A model generated the notes under the pieces. The model was not told the origin of the DNA, did no database searches, and saw nothing but the letters and a program-made list of their open reading frames with translations. DNA of 64,000 nt from Streptomyces sp. NBC_01707 (lineage in GTDB: Bacteria > Actinomycetota > Actinomycetes > Streptomycetales > Streptomycetaceae), in assembly GCF_041438805.1 (NCBI RefSeq), contig NZ_CP109190.1, forward strand, positions 7,874,001-7,938,000, read 5' to 3'. Every line of letters starts with the position of its first letter. Positions within the stretch are counted from its first letter, which is position 1. A program made the translations under genes and the position numbers. Positions 54,077 to 63,741 of this stretch are shown here, one piece after another.

Positions 54077-55810
54077 CTATGCGTCGTACATGTCGGCCTT
54101 CTTCGGCGTCGGATCCTGCACGAATCCGCTGAGAATCATGGAGCGGTTGTCGAAGCGCTCGGTGTCGACGCCGTTCTCGTCGAGGACGCGGAGCGCCGCG
54201 CTGTGCACGGCCCGCAGGACCGGGGTGGCGGCTCGGATCGCGTCGTCCGCCATGAAGCGGTGGCGCCACGGCTTCTCGGCCCAGGCGTGGCGCAGGCCGA
54301 ACGGCTCCGGGAGAGTGATCTTGCCGCCCAGGTAGTCGAGCAGCGGCGGGTACCAGGTGAAGGGGGCGCGCAGGGCCAGGCGGACGACCTCCTTGGGCTC
54401 CACCAACGGGAGTATGACCTTGCGGGTCTCCCAGAACCTGACCGTCTTGTTGACCGTCTTCTCCTTGGCCTTCGGCTTGCTCGTGAAGAGCGAGTGGACG
54501 GGGCCCAGGGCGTGCCCGGTGACCTCGATCCGCAGCGTTTCGTGGAGCACCGTGACAGTGATCATCATGGTGATCACCAGCTGGCCGTCCCAGAGGGTGA
54601 ACTGGACACCCAGGTAGTGCCGGTCGCCGCTGCCGAACTGCTGGTGGTTGCAGATCCGCTGTATCTCGTGGGGCTTGATCTGGAAGGTGGCGACGTCCTC
54701 GCCGGCCGGGCGGGACACCTCGTCGGCGTTCTCACCGACGGGCGAGACGACCCAGTGCGTGACCGACGGGGTGGGGAATCCACCGGTGTGCAGCGGGCCG
54801 CGTTCCAGCATCTTGAGCTGGTCGTGGATGACGCGAATGAGGTCCCAGCTGCGGAACTGGTGGAATTCCTTGCCGGGATCCTTGGAGACGAGCTCCTCGG
54901 CGAGCTGCCAGCTGCCCCAGCGGGTTCCCATGCCGAGGATGCCCTTGGGGCCGGCGTAGAAGACGGAGTTGGACTGCTGCTCGGCCGCCAGCTTCTCCAG
55001 GCCCTGGCGGAGCGCCTCGCGGGCGGTCTCGTTCGGATTCTTCGGTACGGCCTCGGGGATCTTGGCGATGACACCACCGCCCGAGAGCAGCCCTTCCCAG
55101 CGGGCGCGCATGTCCTTGGCCGACGTCTCGGCGATCCGCTTGGCGATCAGCCAGCCGATGACGGGGGCGACGATCATCGCGCGAAGGTACAGCGCGAGGA
55201 GCCCGGTCACCGGCAGTTTGATCAGGAAGAACAGCGCCGCGATGCCGACGAGGGGGAGCAGGGCCATGCCGAGCGCGCCGAGGGCCTTGTCCTTGGTGGC
55301 GCCCAGGCCGTCACGGAGGCGGAAGGCAAGCACCCACAGGAGCAGTCCGGGCAGGAAGAGGAAGCCGAAGACCACGGTGACCAGGGTCAGTTTGGTGTCC
55401 CGCGCCTTGCGGAGCCGGGTCGCGGACAGGCAGTGCTCGACGACGGTCTGCGGGTCGGTTCCGAAGGACTGGATGAGGGCCTTGCGGGCGCCGCCCAGCA
55501 TGCGTACCTGCACGGCGCGGGAGAAGGCCTCGCCGAGGTTGGGGGCGAAGTATTTGCTCTTGAAGAGCTTGGAACGGCCCTCCTCGATCTTGGACTTGTG
55601 CCACTCGCTGTCGGCTTTGAGAATCTCTTCCACCGGGCTGTCCCGGTACGCGGCGGAGGCAAGGGCGTTCGTCGCCACCGCCTGTCCGGCCGCCCCCTGG
55701 AGCGGGATCTGTGCTCCGGGAGAGAAATCGAATCCGTCGTTGGCCACCGTCGCCCCCACTTGCCACCAAGGATCTGCTCCTGCGGCCTTCCCAACTGCCG
55801 CGCCCGGCAC
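54077..55810 (-). CDS. Large uncharacterised membrane protein
   Basis: A protein of about 577 residues. After a soluble N-terminal part (residues ~1-110) come two clusters of membrane helices (LTLVTVVFGFLFLPGLLLWVLAF; ALGMALLPLVGIAALFFLI; LLALYLRAMIVAPVIGWLI). A ~370-residue cytoplasmic part follows, with HYLGVQFTLWDGQLVITMMITV and FWETRKVILPLVEPKEVV. GTG 55810 with AGAAGG upstream is a likely start, but further upstream starts are open. No family is recognised. Confidence 0.68.
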   Translation of the reverse strand: MPGAAVGKAAGADPWWQVGATVANDGFDFSPGAQIPLQGAAGQAVATNALASAAYRDSPVEEILKADSEWHKSKIEEGRSKLFKSKYFAPNLGEAFSRAVQVRMLGGARKALIQSFGTDPQTVVEHCLSATRLRKARDTKLTLVTVVFGFLFLPGLLLWVLAFRLRDGLGATKDKALGALGMALLPLVGIAALFFLIKLPVTGLLALYLRAMIVAPVIGWLIAKRIAETSAKDMRARWEGLLSGGGVIAKIPEAVPKNPNETAREALRQGLEKLAAEQQSNSVFYAGPKGILGMGTRWGSWQLAEELVSKDPGKEFHQFRSWDLIRVIHDQLKMLERGPLHTGGFPTPSVTHWVVSPVGENADEVSRPAGEDVATFQIKPHEIQRICNHQQFGSGDRHYLGVQFTLWDGQLVITMMITVTVLHETLRIEVTGHALGPVHSLFTSKPKAKEKTVNKTVRFWETRKVILPLVEPKEVVRLALRAPFTWYPPLLDYLGGKITLPEPFGLRHAWAEKPWRHRFMADDAIRAATPVLRAVHSAALRVLDENGVDTERFDNRSMILSGFVQDPTPKKADMYDA

Positions 55811-55852
55811 ACCTTCTGAGCTGGGATCACAGCGTATCGTCCGGATCAATGC

Positions 55853-55884
55853 GCTGCCCGTCCTTGGGGACAAGGACGGGCAGC
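55853..55884 (-). terminator. Hairpin after the EF-G-like gene
   Basis: Perfect 14-bp arms (55853-55866, 55871-55884) with a 4-nt loop, 9 nt beyond the stop of the minus-strand EF-G-like gene. Confidence 0.85.
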
Positions 55885-55892
55885 ACTGTCAA

Positions 55893-58118
55893 CTATGTTC
55901 CGTTCGAGGCGTTTTCCTGCACTTCGCGGATGCGGTCCGCGAGCTGTGGGGGCATCGCTTCGTGCCGGGCGTACGACCGGTCGAATCGGCCGGTGCCGTG
56001 TGACAGCGAGCGCAGGTCGACCGCGTACCGGCCGATCTCCAGCTCCGGCACCTCGGCCCGTACCAGGGTGCGTCCCGGCCCCGACTGCTCGGTGCCGACC
56101 ACCCGTCCGCGCCGCCCCGAAAGATCGCTCATCACCGGCCCCACGTAGTCGTCGGGGATCAGGACCTGGACCTCGGAGACGGGTTCGAGGAGCTGGATTC
56201 GGGTGTCCGCGGCCGCCTCCCGCAGCGCCAGTGCGCCTGCCGCCTGGAACGCGGCGTCGGACGAGTCCACGGAGTGCGCCTTCCCGTCCCGCAGGGTGAT
56301 CCGGACGTCGACCAGGGGATGGCCGGCCGCCACTCCGCGGGCTGCCTGCGCACGCACCCCCTTCTCCACGGACGGGATGAACTGACGCGGCACCGCGCCG
56401 CCGACCACCTTGTCGACGAACTCGATGCCCGAACCGGGGGGCAGCGGCTCCACGTCGATCTCGCAGATGGCGTACTGGCCGTGGCCGCCGGACTGCTTGA
56501 CGTGACGGCCGCGACCGGTCGACGGGCCGGCGAACGTCTCGCGCAGGGGCACCCTGTGCGGGACGGAGTCGACCTGAACCCCGTACCGGGTGCGCAGCCG
56601 GTCCAGGGCGACGTCCTGATGGGCCTCGCCAAGGCACCACAGGACCACCTGATGCGTGTCCTGGTTCTGTTCGAGGCGCATGGTCGGGTCCTCGGCGACG
56701 AGCCGTGCGAGCCCCTGGGAGAGCTTGTCCTCGTCCGCCTTGCTGTGTGCCTCGATGGCGAGCGGCAGCAGTGGATCGGGCATGCTCCACGGCTCCATCA
56801 GCAGCGGATCCTCCGGGGCCGAGAGGGTGTCCCCGGTCTCGGCGCTGCCCAGTTTGGCGACGCAGGCCAGATCTCCGGCGATGCAGCTGGTCAGGGCGCG
56901 CTGCTGCTTGCCGAACGGGGCGGAGAGCGCGCCGACCCGGACCTCCGCGTCGTGGTTGGGACGGGGTTCGTGGCCGGGATCGGTGAGACCGTGGCCGAGG
57001 ACATGGACGGTTTCGTCGGGACGCAGGGTGCCGGAGAAGACGCGGACGAGCGAGACGCGTCCGACATACGGGTCGGAGGCCGTCTTGACCACCTCGGCGA
57101 CCAGCGGTCCCTGGGGGTCGCAGGCGGGGGCGGGGCGCAGGGCGCCCTGCGGGGTGGTGACGGCGGGCAGCGGGTGCTCCAGCGGCGTCGGGAAGCCGCC
57201 CGTGATCAGGTCGAGGAGTTCGACGGTGCCGATGCCCTGACGGGCGCCGTCGGTGGCCGGCGCCGCGGTGAGGACGGGGTGGAAGGTGCCGCGGGCGACG
57301 GCGCGCTCCAGGTCGTCGATGAGGGTCTTGATGTCGATGTCCTCGCCGCCGAGGTAGCGGTCCATCAGGGTCTCGTCCTCGCTCTCGGCGATGATCCCCT
57401 CGATCAGCCGGCTGCGGGCGTCCTGGAGCGGTGTCTGCTGGTCGTCGGCGGGCGGGGTCGCCTTCCGCTCGCCGCTGGAGTAGTCGAAGATCCGCTGTGA
57501 GAGGAGTCCGGTGAGTCCGGTCAGCGGGGCGTGCCCGTCCGGGCCCTCGGCGCCGAGCACCGGGAGATAGAGCGGCAGGACGGCGTCGGGGTCGTCGCCG
57601 CCGAAGATCTCTCCGCAGACCCGGGTCATCCCGTCGAAGGAGGTGCGCGCGGTGTCGAGGTGGGTGACGACGATCGCGCGCGGCATGCCGACGGCGGCGC
57701 ACTCCTCCCACACGGCGCGGGTGGTGCCCACCACGGAGTCGGCCTCCTGGGCCGCCGAGACAACGAAAAGGGCCGCGTCCGCTGCCCGCAGACCGGCCCT
57801 GAGTTCCCCGACGAAGTCGGCGTATCCGGGGGTGTCCAACAGATTGATCTTGTATCCGCCCCATTCGACGGGGACCACGGAGAGCTGTACGGAGCGTTGC
57901 TGACGGTGTTCGATCTCGTCGTAGTCGGAGATCGTCCCGCCGTCTTCGACCCGGCCGGCCCGATTGACCGCTCCGGCGGTCTGTGCGAGGGCTTCGACGA
58001 GGGTGGTCTTGCCCGAACCGCTGTGGCCGACCAGCACCACATTCCGTATGGAGGAGGGCCGGTCGGCCGTTGCTGCTCTGCCGGCGGCCCCGGTGTGTGC
58101 GTGTGCCTTGTCGCCCAT
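55893..58118 (-). CDS. EF-G-like translational GTPase (EF-G2 type)
   Basis: A 741-residue GTPase with the five-domain EF-G layout. The P-loop is VLVGHSGSGKTTLVEAL and switch II is LLDTPGYADFVGEL. The G4 motif reads VVTHLDTAR rather than the usual NKxD. The domain IV/V region includes QSGGHGQYAICEIDVEPLPPG and LEPVSEVQVLIPDDYVG. It resembles the second EF-G of actinobacteria, whose role is unclear and is not normal translocation. ATG 58118 has GGGAGG 6 nt upstream. Monocistronic, with its own terminator. Confidence 0.88.
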   Translation of the reverse strand: MGDKAHAHTGAAGRAATADRPSSIRNVVLVGHSGSGKTTLVEALAQTAGAVNRAGRVEDGGTISDYDEIEHRQQRSVQLSVVPVEWGGYKINLLDTPGYADFVGELRAGLRAADAALFVVSAAQEADSVVGTTRAVWEECAAVGMPRAIVVTHLDTARTSFDGMTRVCGEIFGGDDPDAVLPLYLPVLGAEGPDGHAPLTGLTGLLSQRIFDYSSGERKATPPADDQQTPLQDARSRLIEGIIAESEDETLMDRYLGGEDIDIKTLIDDLERAVARGTFHPVLTAAPATDGARQGIGTVELLDLITGGFPTPLEHPLPAVTTPQGALRPAPACDPQGPLVAEVVKTASDPYVGRVSLVRVFSGTLRPDETVHVLGHGLTDPGHEPRPNHDAEVRVGALSAPFGKQQRALTSCIAGDLACVAKLGSAETGDTLSAPEDPLLMEPWSMPDPLLPLAIEAHSKADEDKLSQGLARLVAEDPTMRLEQNQDTHQVVLWCLGEAHQDVALDRLRTRYGVQVDSVPHRVPLRETFAGPSTGRGRHVKQSGGHGQYAICEIDVEPLPPGSGIEFVDKVVGGAVPRQFIPSVEKGVRAQAARGVAAGHPLVDVRITLRDGKAHSVDSSDAAFQAAGALALREAAADTRIQLLEPVSEVQVLIPDDYVGPVMSDLSGRRGRVVGTEQSGPGRTLVRAEVPELEIGRYAVDLRSLSHGTGRFDRSYARHEAMPPQLADRIREVQENASNGT

Positions 58119-58386
58119 GATGTGCCTCCCGGTGGAGTGCGCTGTGCGGGGGAGCTTGTCTGGCGCGTTGAGGGGAGATGAAGGGCGCGGGCACGGGGAG
58201 CCGCCGCGGCGGCTTCGGCGACGCCCGCGGTAATTCGAGCTTTCCACTCCGGTCGGCCTGCGTCCATACGTCGTACGCCGACGCACCTGGACGGGTGCCC
58301 GGAGGTTGGACCCCTGGACGGGTGACTACGATGGGCCAGCCGGTGGCCGAAGGGGCCGCACGGCCCACCGACCCCTCGGGAAGGCC

Positions 58387-59058
58387 ATGCTGAACAAGTA
58401 CGCGCGTGCATTTTTTACGCGTGTCCTCACACCGTTCGCCGCACTGCTGCTCCGTCTCGGCGTGAGCCCTGACGCGGTCACGCTCATCGGTACGGCCGGA
58501 GTGATGGCAGGTGCGCTGGTCTTCTTCCCCATGGGTGAGTTCTTCTGGGGCACGATCGTCATCACGATCTTCGTCTTCTCCGACCTCGTCGACGGGAACA
58601 TGGCCCGGCAGGCCGGAATCTCCAGCCGCTGGGGCGCGTTCCTGGACTCGACGCTGGACCGGGTCGCCGACGGGGCGATCTTCGGTGGGTTCGCGCTCTG
58701 GTACGCGGGCAACGGCGACGACAACGTGCTCTGCGCCGTGGCGATCTTCTGCCTGGCGAGCGGCCAGGTGGTCTCGTACACGAAGGCCCGCGGCGAATCG
58801 ATCGGCCTGCCGGTCGCGGTCAACGGTCTGGTCGAACGTGCCGAGCGGCTGGTCATCTCGCTGGTGGCGGCCGGGCTGGCCGGGTTCCACAAGTTCGGTG
58901 TGCCGGGGATCGACATCCTGCTGCCGATCGCGCTGTGGATCGTCGCCGTCGGCAGTCTGGTGACGCTCGTGCAGCGGGTGGTGACCGTGCGCCGCGAGTC
59001 CGCGGAGGCCGACGCGGCCGCCGCGGCGGCGGACCGGGGGAGCGAGGCCGCACAGTGA
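58387..59058 (+). CDS. pgsA: Phosphatidylinositol-phosphate synthase (CDP-alcohol phosphatidyltransferase)
   Basis: A 223-residue membrane enzyme. The CDP-alcohol signature is DLVDGNMARQ followed by GAFLDSTLDR (D-x2-DG-x2-AR-x8-G-x3-D-x3-D). Several hydrophobic helices follow. With inositol-phosphate it makes phosphatidylinositol-phosphate, as in mycobacteria, based on the next two genes. It heads the pgsA-acyltransferase-pimA operon. Start ATG 58387. The C-terminus is Ala/Glu-rich. Confidence 0.9.
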   Translation: MLNKYARAFFTRVLTPFAALLLRLGVSPDAVTLIGTAGVMAGALVFFPMGEFFWGTIVITIFVFSDLVDGNMARQAGISSRWGAFLDSTLDRVADGAIFGGFALWYAGNGDDNVLCAVAIFCLASGQVVSYTKARGESIGLPVAVNGLVERAERLVISLVAAGLAGFHKFGVPGIDILLPIALWIVAVGSLVTLVQRVVTVRRESAEADAAAAAADRGSEAAQ

Positions 59059-59990
59059 GCGACGCCCGGGGGGAGTCGAAGCCAGGGCTGAAGGACCGGC
59101 TGACCGACGGTCTGTACGGGCTCGGCTGGGGCGCGGTCAAGAAGCTCCCCGAGCCGGTCGCCCAGGCCCTCTTCCGTACCCTCGCCGACCAGGTGTGGAG
59201 GCGGCGCGGCAAGAGTGTGCTGCGGCTGGAGTCGAACCTGGCGAGGGTGGTGCCGGACGCGAGCCCGGCCCGGCTGGCCGAGCTCTCCAGGGCCGGGATG
59301 CGCTCGTACATGCGCTACTGGATGGAGTCGTTCCGCCTGCCGACGTGGAGTCCGGAGCGGATCAAGGCCGGCATAGACGTGGCGGACGCCCACCGGCTGA
59401 CCGACGGTCTCGACGCCGGACGCGGTGTGATCCTCGCCCTGCCCCACCTGGCCAACTGGGACCTTGCCGGGGCCTGGGTCACCACCGATATGAAGGTGCC
59501 GTTCACCACGGTCGCCGAGCGGCTGAAGCCCGAATCGCTGTACGACCGTTTCGTCGCCTACCGCGAGGGGCTCGGCATGGAGGTACTGCCGCACACCGGC
59601 GGGTCCGCCTTCGGCACCCTGGCACGGCGCCTGCGCGACGGCGGCCTGGTCTGTCTGGTCTCCGACCGCGACCTGTCCGCATCCGGTGTCGAGGTGACGT
59701 TCTTCGGCGACACGGCGCGGATGCCTGCCGGCCCCGCGCTGCTGGCCCAGCAGACCGGTGCGCTGCTGCTGCCCGTGACGCTCCGGTACGACGGGACCCC
59801 GGTGATGAAGGCGCGGATCCACCCGGCCGTCGAGGTACCCGAGTCAGGTACGCGTACCGACAAGACGTCTGTGATGACACAGGCGCTGGCCGATGCCTTC
59901 GCCGTCGGAATCGCGGAGCACCCGGAGGATTGGCACATGCTGCAGCGGCTCTGGCTCGCCGACCTCGAACCCAGGGAGGAGCAGCCGTGA
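59055..59990 (+). CDS. Phosphatidylinositol mannoside acyltransferase
   Basis: A 311-residue LpxL/HtrB-fold acyltransferase. The HX4D motif is PHLANWDLAGAW, and FFGDTARMPAGPALLAQQTG matches the family. It is the PatA-type enzyme that acylates the mannose of PIM1/PIM2 on the cytoplasmic membrane face. GTG 59055 overlaps the pgsA stop (GTGA). Position between pgsA and pimA supports the call. Confidence 0.9.
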   Translation: MSDARGESKPGLKDRLTDGLYGLGWGAVKKLPEPVAQALFRTLADQVWRRRGKSVLRLESNLARVVPDASPARLAELSRAGMRSYMRYWMESFRLPTWSPERIKAGIDVADAHRLTDGLDAGRGVILALPHLANWDLAGAWVTTDMKVPFTTVAERLKPESLYDRFVAYREGLGMEVLPHTGGSAFGTLARRLRDGGLVCLVSDRDLSASGVEVTFFGDTARMPAGPALLAQQTGALLLPVTLRYDGTPVMKARIHPAVEVPESGTRTDKTSVMTQALADAFAVGIAEHPEDWHMLQRLWLADLEPREEQP

Positions 59991-61147
59991 AGATCGGCAT
60001 CGTCTGCCCGTACTCCTGGGACGTACCGGGCGGTGTGCAGTTCCATATCCGCGACCTGGCCGAGCACCTGATCCGCCTCGGTCACCAGGTGTCGGTGCTG
60101 GCCCCCGCGGACGACGAGACGCCGCTGCCGCCGTACGTGGTGTCCGCGGGCCGGGCCGTGCCCGTCCCGTACAACGGCTCCGTCGCCCGGCTGAACTTCG
60201 GATTCCTCTCCGCTGCGCGGGTGCGTCGCTGGCTCCACGACGGCACCTTCGACGTGATCCACATCCATGAGCCGACCTCGCCGTCGCTGGGGCTGCTCAC
60301 CTGCTGGGCCGCGCAGGGGCCGATCGTGGCCACGTTCCACACCTCCAACCCGCGCTCCCGGGCGATGATCGCCGCGTACCCGATCCTGCAGCCCGCGCTG
60401 GAGAAGATCAGTGCGCGCATCGCGGTGAGCGAGTACGCGCGCCGGACCCTGGTCGAGCATCTCGGCGGTGACGCGGTGGTCATTCCGAACGGGGTCGATG
60501 TCGGCTTCTTCGACAAGGCCGAGCCCAAGCCCGAATGGCAGGGCGGGACGATCGGCTTCATCGGGCGCATCGACGAGCCACGCAAGGGTCTGCCCGTCCT
60601 GATGAGGGCACTGCCCGCGATCCTCGCCGCCCGCCCGGACACCAGGCTGCTGGTGGCCGGCCGGGGCGACGAGGAGGAGGCCGTCGCCTCGCTGCCCGCG
60701 GAGATGCGTGAGCGCGTCGAATTCCTCGGCATGGTGAGCGACGAGGACAAGGCACGGCTGCTGCGCAGTGTCGACGTGTACGTGGCTCCCAACACGGGCG
60801 GCGAGAGCTTCGGGATCATTCTGGTCGAGGCGATGTCGGCGGGTGCGCCGGTGCTCGCCAGCGATCTGGATGCGTTCGCCCAGGTGCTGGACCAGGGCGC
60901 GGCGGGCGAGCTGTTCGCCAACGAGGACGCGGACGCGCTGGCGGCGGCGGCGATCCGGCTGCTCGGCGATCCTGCGCGGCGCGCGGAGCTGAGCGAACGG
61001 GGCGGCGCGCATGTGCGGCGGTTCGACTGGTCGACGGTGGCGGCGGACATCCTCGCGGTGTACGAGACGGTGACGGACGGGGCCGCATCGGTGGCGACGG
61101 ACGAACGCACGGGCCTGCGGGCCCGGTTCGGGCTGGCCCGCTCCTGA
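59987..61147 (+). CDS. pimA: Phosphatidylinositol mannosyltransferase
   Basis: A 386-residue GT4 glycosyltransferase. It starts KIGIVCPYSWDVPGGVQFHI (GDP-mannose glycine loop) and contains HIHEPTSPSLGLLTCW and FHTSNPRSRAM. The GT-B C-terminal motif is APNTGGESFGIILVEAMSAGAPVLAS. It transfers mannose from GDP-mannose to phosphatidylinositol, the first step of PIM synthesis. GTG 59987 overlaps the acyltransferase stop, so the three genes are coupled. Confidence 0.93.
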   Translation: MKIGIVCPYSWDVPGGVQFHIRDLAEHLIRLGHQVSVLAPADDETPLPPYVVSAGRAVPVPYNGSVARLNFGFLSAARVRRWLHDGTFDVIHIHEPTSPSLGLLTCWAAQGPIVATFHTSNPRSRAMIAAYPILQPALEKISARIAVSEYARRTLVEHLGGDAVVIPNGVDVGFFDKAEPKPEWQGGTIGFIGRIDEPRKGLPVLMRALPAILAARPDTRLLVAGRGDEEEAVASLPAEMRERVEFLGMVSDEDKARLLRSVDVYVAPNTGGESFGIILVEAMSAGAPVLASDLDAFAQVLDQGAAGELFANEDADALAAAAIRLLGDPARRAELSERGGAHVRRFDWSTVAADILAVYETVTDGAASVATDERTGLRARFGLARS

Positions 61148-61196
61148 AGCCGGACGGTCCTGTTCCGGGCCGGCCGGCCAAGGGCTGTCCGGGTTT

Positions 61197-61229
61197 CGTG
61201 CGGTCCGGACCGGGGCGGTGGACCGCACG
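61197..61229 (+). terminator. Hairpin after pimA
   Basis: Ten-bp arms CGTGCGGTCC (61197-61206) and GGACCGCACG (61220-61229), 13-nt loop, 50 nt after the pimA stop. Probable terminator. Confidence 0.55.
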
Positions 61230-61361
61230 CCCCGGCATCCCGGGGCCGTCCGGCCAGGGCCCGACCGGAGCGATCGAGGACCACGGTCCGAGGCTGCGTC
61301 CCGGGCCGGGGTGCGGGCCGGAGGGCCGGGGTGCGCGCGGCCGACGGTAGCCTTGCGGCCC

Positions 61362-61907
61362 GTGACCGAAACCCTCATCTGGATCGCCGTCGCGATCGTC
61401 GCGATCGGCCTGTACCTCAGCTGGACCGCCGGACGGCTGGACCGGCTGCACACGCGGATCGACGCCGCCCGCGCCGCCCTCGACGCACAACTGCTGCGCC
61501 GTGCCTCGGTCACCCAGGAACTGGCCACCTCCGGTGTCCTCGACCCGGCCGCGTCCATCGTGCTGTACGAGGCCGCGCACGCCGCCCGGCAGTCGGAGGA
61601 GGAGCACCGCGAGGTCGCGGAGAGCGAGCTCAGCACCGCGCTGCGGGCGGTGTTCGGCGAGCCGGCCCAGGTGGAGGCCGTGAAGGAGATCCCCGGCGGC
61701 GAGGATGCCGCGTCCGAGCTGGCCGCGGCGGTGCGACGGGTCCCGATGGCGCGGCGGTTCCACAACGACGCGGTGCGCGCGGCGCGTGCGCTGCGCAGGC
61801 ACCGCACGGTGCGCTGGTTCCGGCTGGCCGGACACGCACCGTTCCCCTTGGCCTTCGAGATGGACGACGAGCCGCCGGTCGCGCTGGCGGACCGCCCGGT
61901 CAGCTGA
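61362..61907 (+). CDS. LemA-like membrane-anchored protein
   Basis: A 181-residue protein. One N-terminal membrane helix (TETLIWIAVAIVAIGLYLS) is followed by coiled-coil-like helices (LDRLHTRIDAARAALDAQLL; EEEHREVAESELSTALRA) and RRFHNDAVRAARALRRH, ending in HAPFPLAFEMDD. This is the outline of LemA proteins, which have no firmly known role. A TAGCCT -10 at 61348-61353 lies 8 nt before GTG 61362, suggesting leaderless transcription. Confidence 0.72.
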   Translation: MTETLIWIAVAIVAIGLYLSWTAGRLDRLHTRIDAARAALDAQLLRRASVTQELATSGVLDPAASIVLYEAAHAARQSEEEHREVAESELSTALRAVFGEPAQVEAVKEIPGGEDAASELAAAVRRVPMARRFHNDAVRAARALRRHRTVRWFRLAGHAPFPLAFEMDDEPPVALADRPVS

Positions 61908-62158
61908 CGGGACGACGGCCGCCCCCGGGCCCGTCACGCGACGCTGTCGTCCCGCAAGGACCACCGTCACCGGTGCCGGCCGGGGCCCCACGCTCCTCCT
62001 CGGCGGAGACGCGCCGTCCATCCCGTATGCGGCCGTACGCCGCCAAAACGATCCACCGGCCTGCCATTGGCCCTTGCTGTGGACTGGTCACGAGGAGTTT
62101 GCTCAGCAGAGCACCAGAGAGCACCATCAGCATCTTTTTCTCCGAGTGAGGTCGATCC

Positions 62159-63079
62159 GTGTCCACGCTTCCCACCACCCCGCAGTCCACCGACTCCCCG
62201 GCGACCGGCACCGCGCGCGTCAAGCGCGGCATGGCCGAGCAGCTCAAGGGCGGCGTGATCATGGACGTCGTCAACGCCGAGCAGGCGAAGATCGCCGAGG
62301 ACGCGGGCGCCGTGGCCGTCATGGCGCTCGAGCGGGTGCCCGCCGACATCCGCAAGGACGGCGGCGTGGCCCGGATGTCCGACCCGAACATGATCGAAGA
62401 GATCATCGAGGCCGTCTCCATCCCGGTGATGGCGAAGTCCCGCATCGGCCACTTCGTCGAGGCGCAGGTCCTGCAGTCCCTCGGCGTCGACTACATCGAC
62501 GAGTCCGAGGTCCTCACCCCGGCCGACGAGGTCAACCACAGCGACAAGTTCGCTTTCACCACGCCGTTCGTCTGCGGCGCCACGAACCTGGGTGAGGCGC
62601 TGCGCCGTATCGCCGAGGGTGCGGCAATGATCCGCTCGAAGGGCGAGGCCGGCACGGGCAACGTCGTCGAGGCGGTCCGCCACCTGCGCCAGATCAAGAA
62701 CGAGATCGCCCGGCTGCGTGGCTACGACAACAACGAGCTGTACGCCGCAGCCAAGGAGCTCCGCGCCCCGTACGAGCTGGTCAAGGAGGTCGCCGAGCTC
62801 GGCAAGCTGCCCGTCGTCCTGTTCTCCGCCGGTGGCGTCGCCACCCCGGCCGACGCCGCGCTGATGCGCCAGCTCGGCGCCGAGGGCGTCTTCGTCGGCT
62901 CCGGCATCTTCAAGTCCGGCGACCCGGCCAAGCGTGCCGCCGCCATCGTGAAGGCCACCACCTTCTACGACGACCCGAAGATCATCGCGGATGCCTCCCG
63001 CAACCTGGGCGAGGCCATGGTCGGCATCAACTGCGACACGCTGCCCGAGACCGAGCGCTACGCCAACCGCGGCTGGTAG
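62159..63079 (+). CDS. pdxS: Pyridoxal 5'-phosphate synthase subunit PdxS
   Basis: A 306-residue PdxS/SNZ beta/alpha barrel. [48 protein letters not shown] (catalytic Lys), [11 protein letters not shown] and [12 protein letters not shown] are all conserved. It makes PLP from ribose-5-phosphate, glyceraldehyde-3-phosphate and ammonia from PdxT. GTG 62159 has GAGTGAGG upstream. pdxT follows 6 nt after its stop. Confidence 0.98.
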   Translation: MSTLPTTPQSTDSPATGTARVKRGMAEQLKGGVIMDVVNAEQAKIAEDAGAVAVMALERVPADIRKDGGVARMSDPNMIEEIIEAVSIPVMAKSRIGHFVEAQVLQSLGVDYIDESEVLTPADEVNHSDKFAFTTPFVCGATNLGEALRRIAEGAAMIRSKGEAGTGNVVEAVRHLRQIKNEIARLRGYDNNELYAAAKELRAPYELVKEVAELGKLPVVLFSAGGVATPADAALMRQLGAEGVFVGSGIFKSGDPAKRAAAIVKATTFYDDPKIIADASRNLGEAMVGINCDTLPETERYANRGW

Positions 63080-63085
63080 TCACTG

Positions 63086-63679
63086 ATGAGCGACACCCCT
63101 GTGATCGGAGTCCTGGCTCTTCAGGGCGACGTACGGGAGCACCTGATCGCCCTGGCCTCGGCCGATGCCCTGGCCAGGCCGATCCGGCGCCCCGAGGAGC
63201 TCGCCGAGGTCGACGGTCTGGTCATACCCGGTGGTGAGTCCACCACCATGTCCAAGCTGGCCGTCCTGTTCGGCATGCTGGAACCGCTGCGCGAGCGGGT
63301 GCGTGCGGGGATGCCGGTCTACGGCACCTGCGCGGGAATGATCCTGCTGGCGGACAAGATCCTCGACCCTCGCTCGGGCCAGGAGACCGTCGGCGGCATC
63401 GACATGATCGTGCGCCGTAATGCTTTCGGGCGGCAGAACGAGTCCTTCGAGGCGGCTGTCGAGGTCACCGGGATCGACGGTGGTCCGGTCGAAGGCGTCT
63501 TCATCCGGGCCCCCTGGGTGGAGTCGGTCGGCGCGCAGGCCCAGGTCGTGGCCGAGCACGGTGGTCACATCGTCGCCGTACGGCAGGGAAACGCCCTGGC
63601 GACGTCATTTCACCCGGAACTGACCGGGGACCACCGAGTTCACGCGCTCTTCGTCGACATGGTGCGCGCAGTCCGCTGA
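63086..63679 (+). CDS. pdxT: Pyridoxal 5'-phosphate synthase glutaminase subunit PdxT
   Basis: A 197-residue class I glutamine amidotransferase. The nucleophile is Cys82 in [20 protein letters not shown] forms the oxyanion region, and the catalytic His/Glu pair is in SFHPELTGD. It supplies ammonia to PdxS. It starts 6 nt after pdxS and is followed closely by the yebC-type gene. Confidence 0.97.
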   Translation: MSDTPVIGVLALQGDVREHLIALASADALARPIRRPEELAEVDGLVIPGGESTTMSKLAVLFGMLEPLRERVRAGMPVYGTCAGMILLADKILDPRSGQETVGGIDMIVRRNAFGRQNESFEAAVEVTGIDGGPVEGVFIRAPWVESVGAQAQVVAEHGGHIVAVRQGNALATSFHPELTGDHRVHALFVDMVRAVR

Positions 63680-63741
63680 CTCGATCCCGGTAGGATCTCT
63701 CGGGTTCGTTAAGAAATTGGTGACGCGAAGGAGACAGGCAG

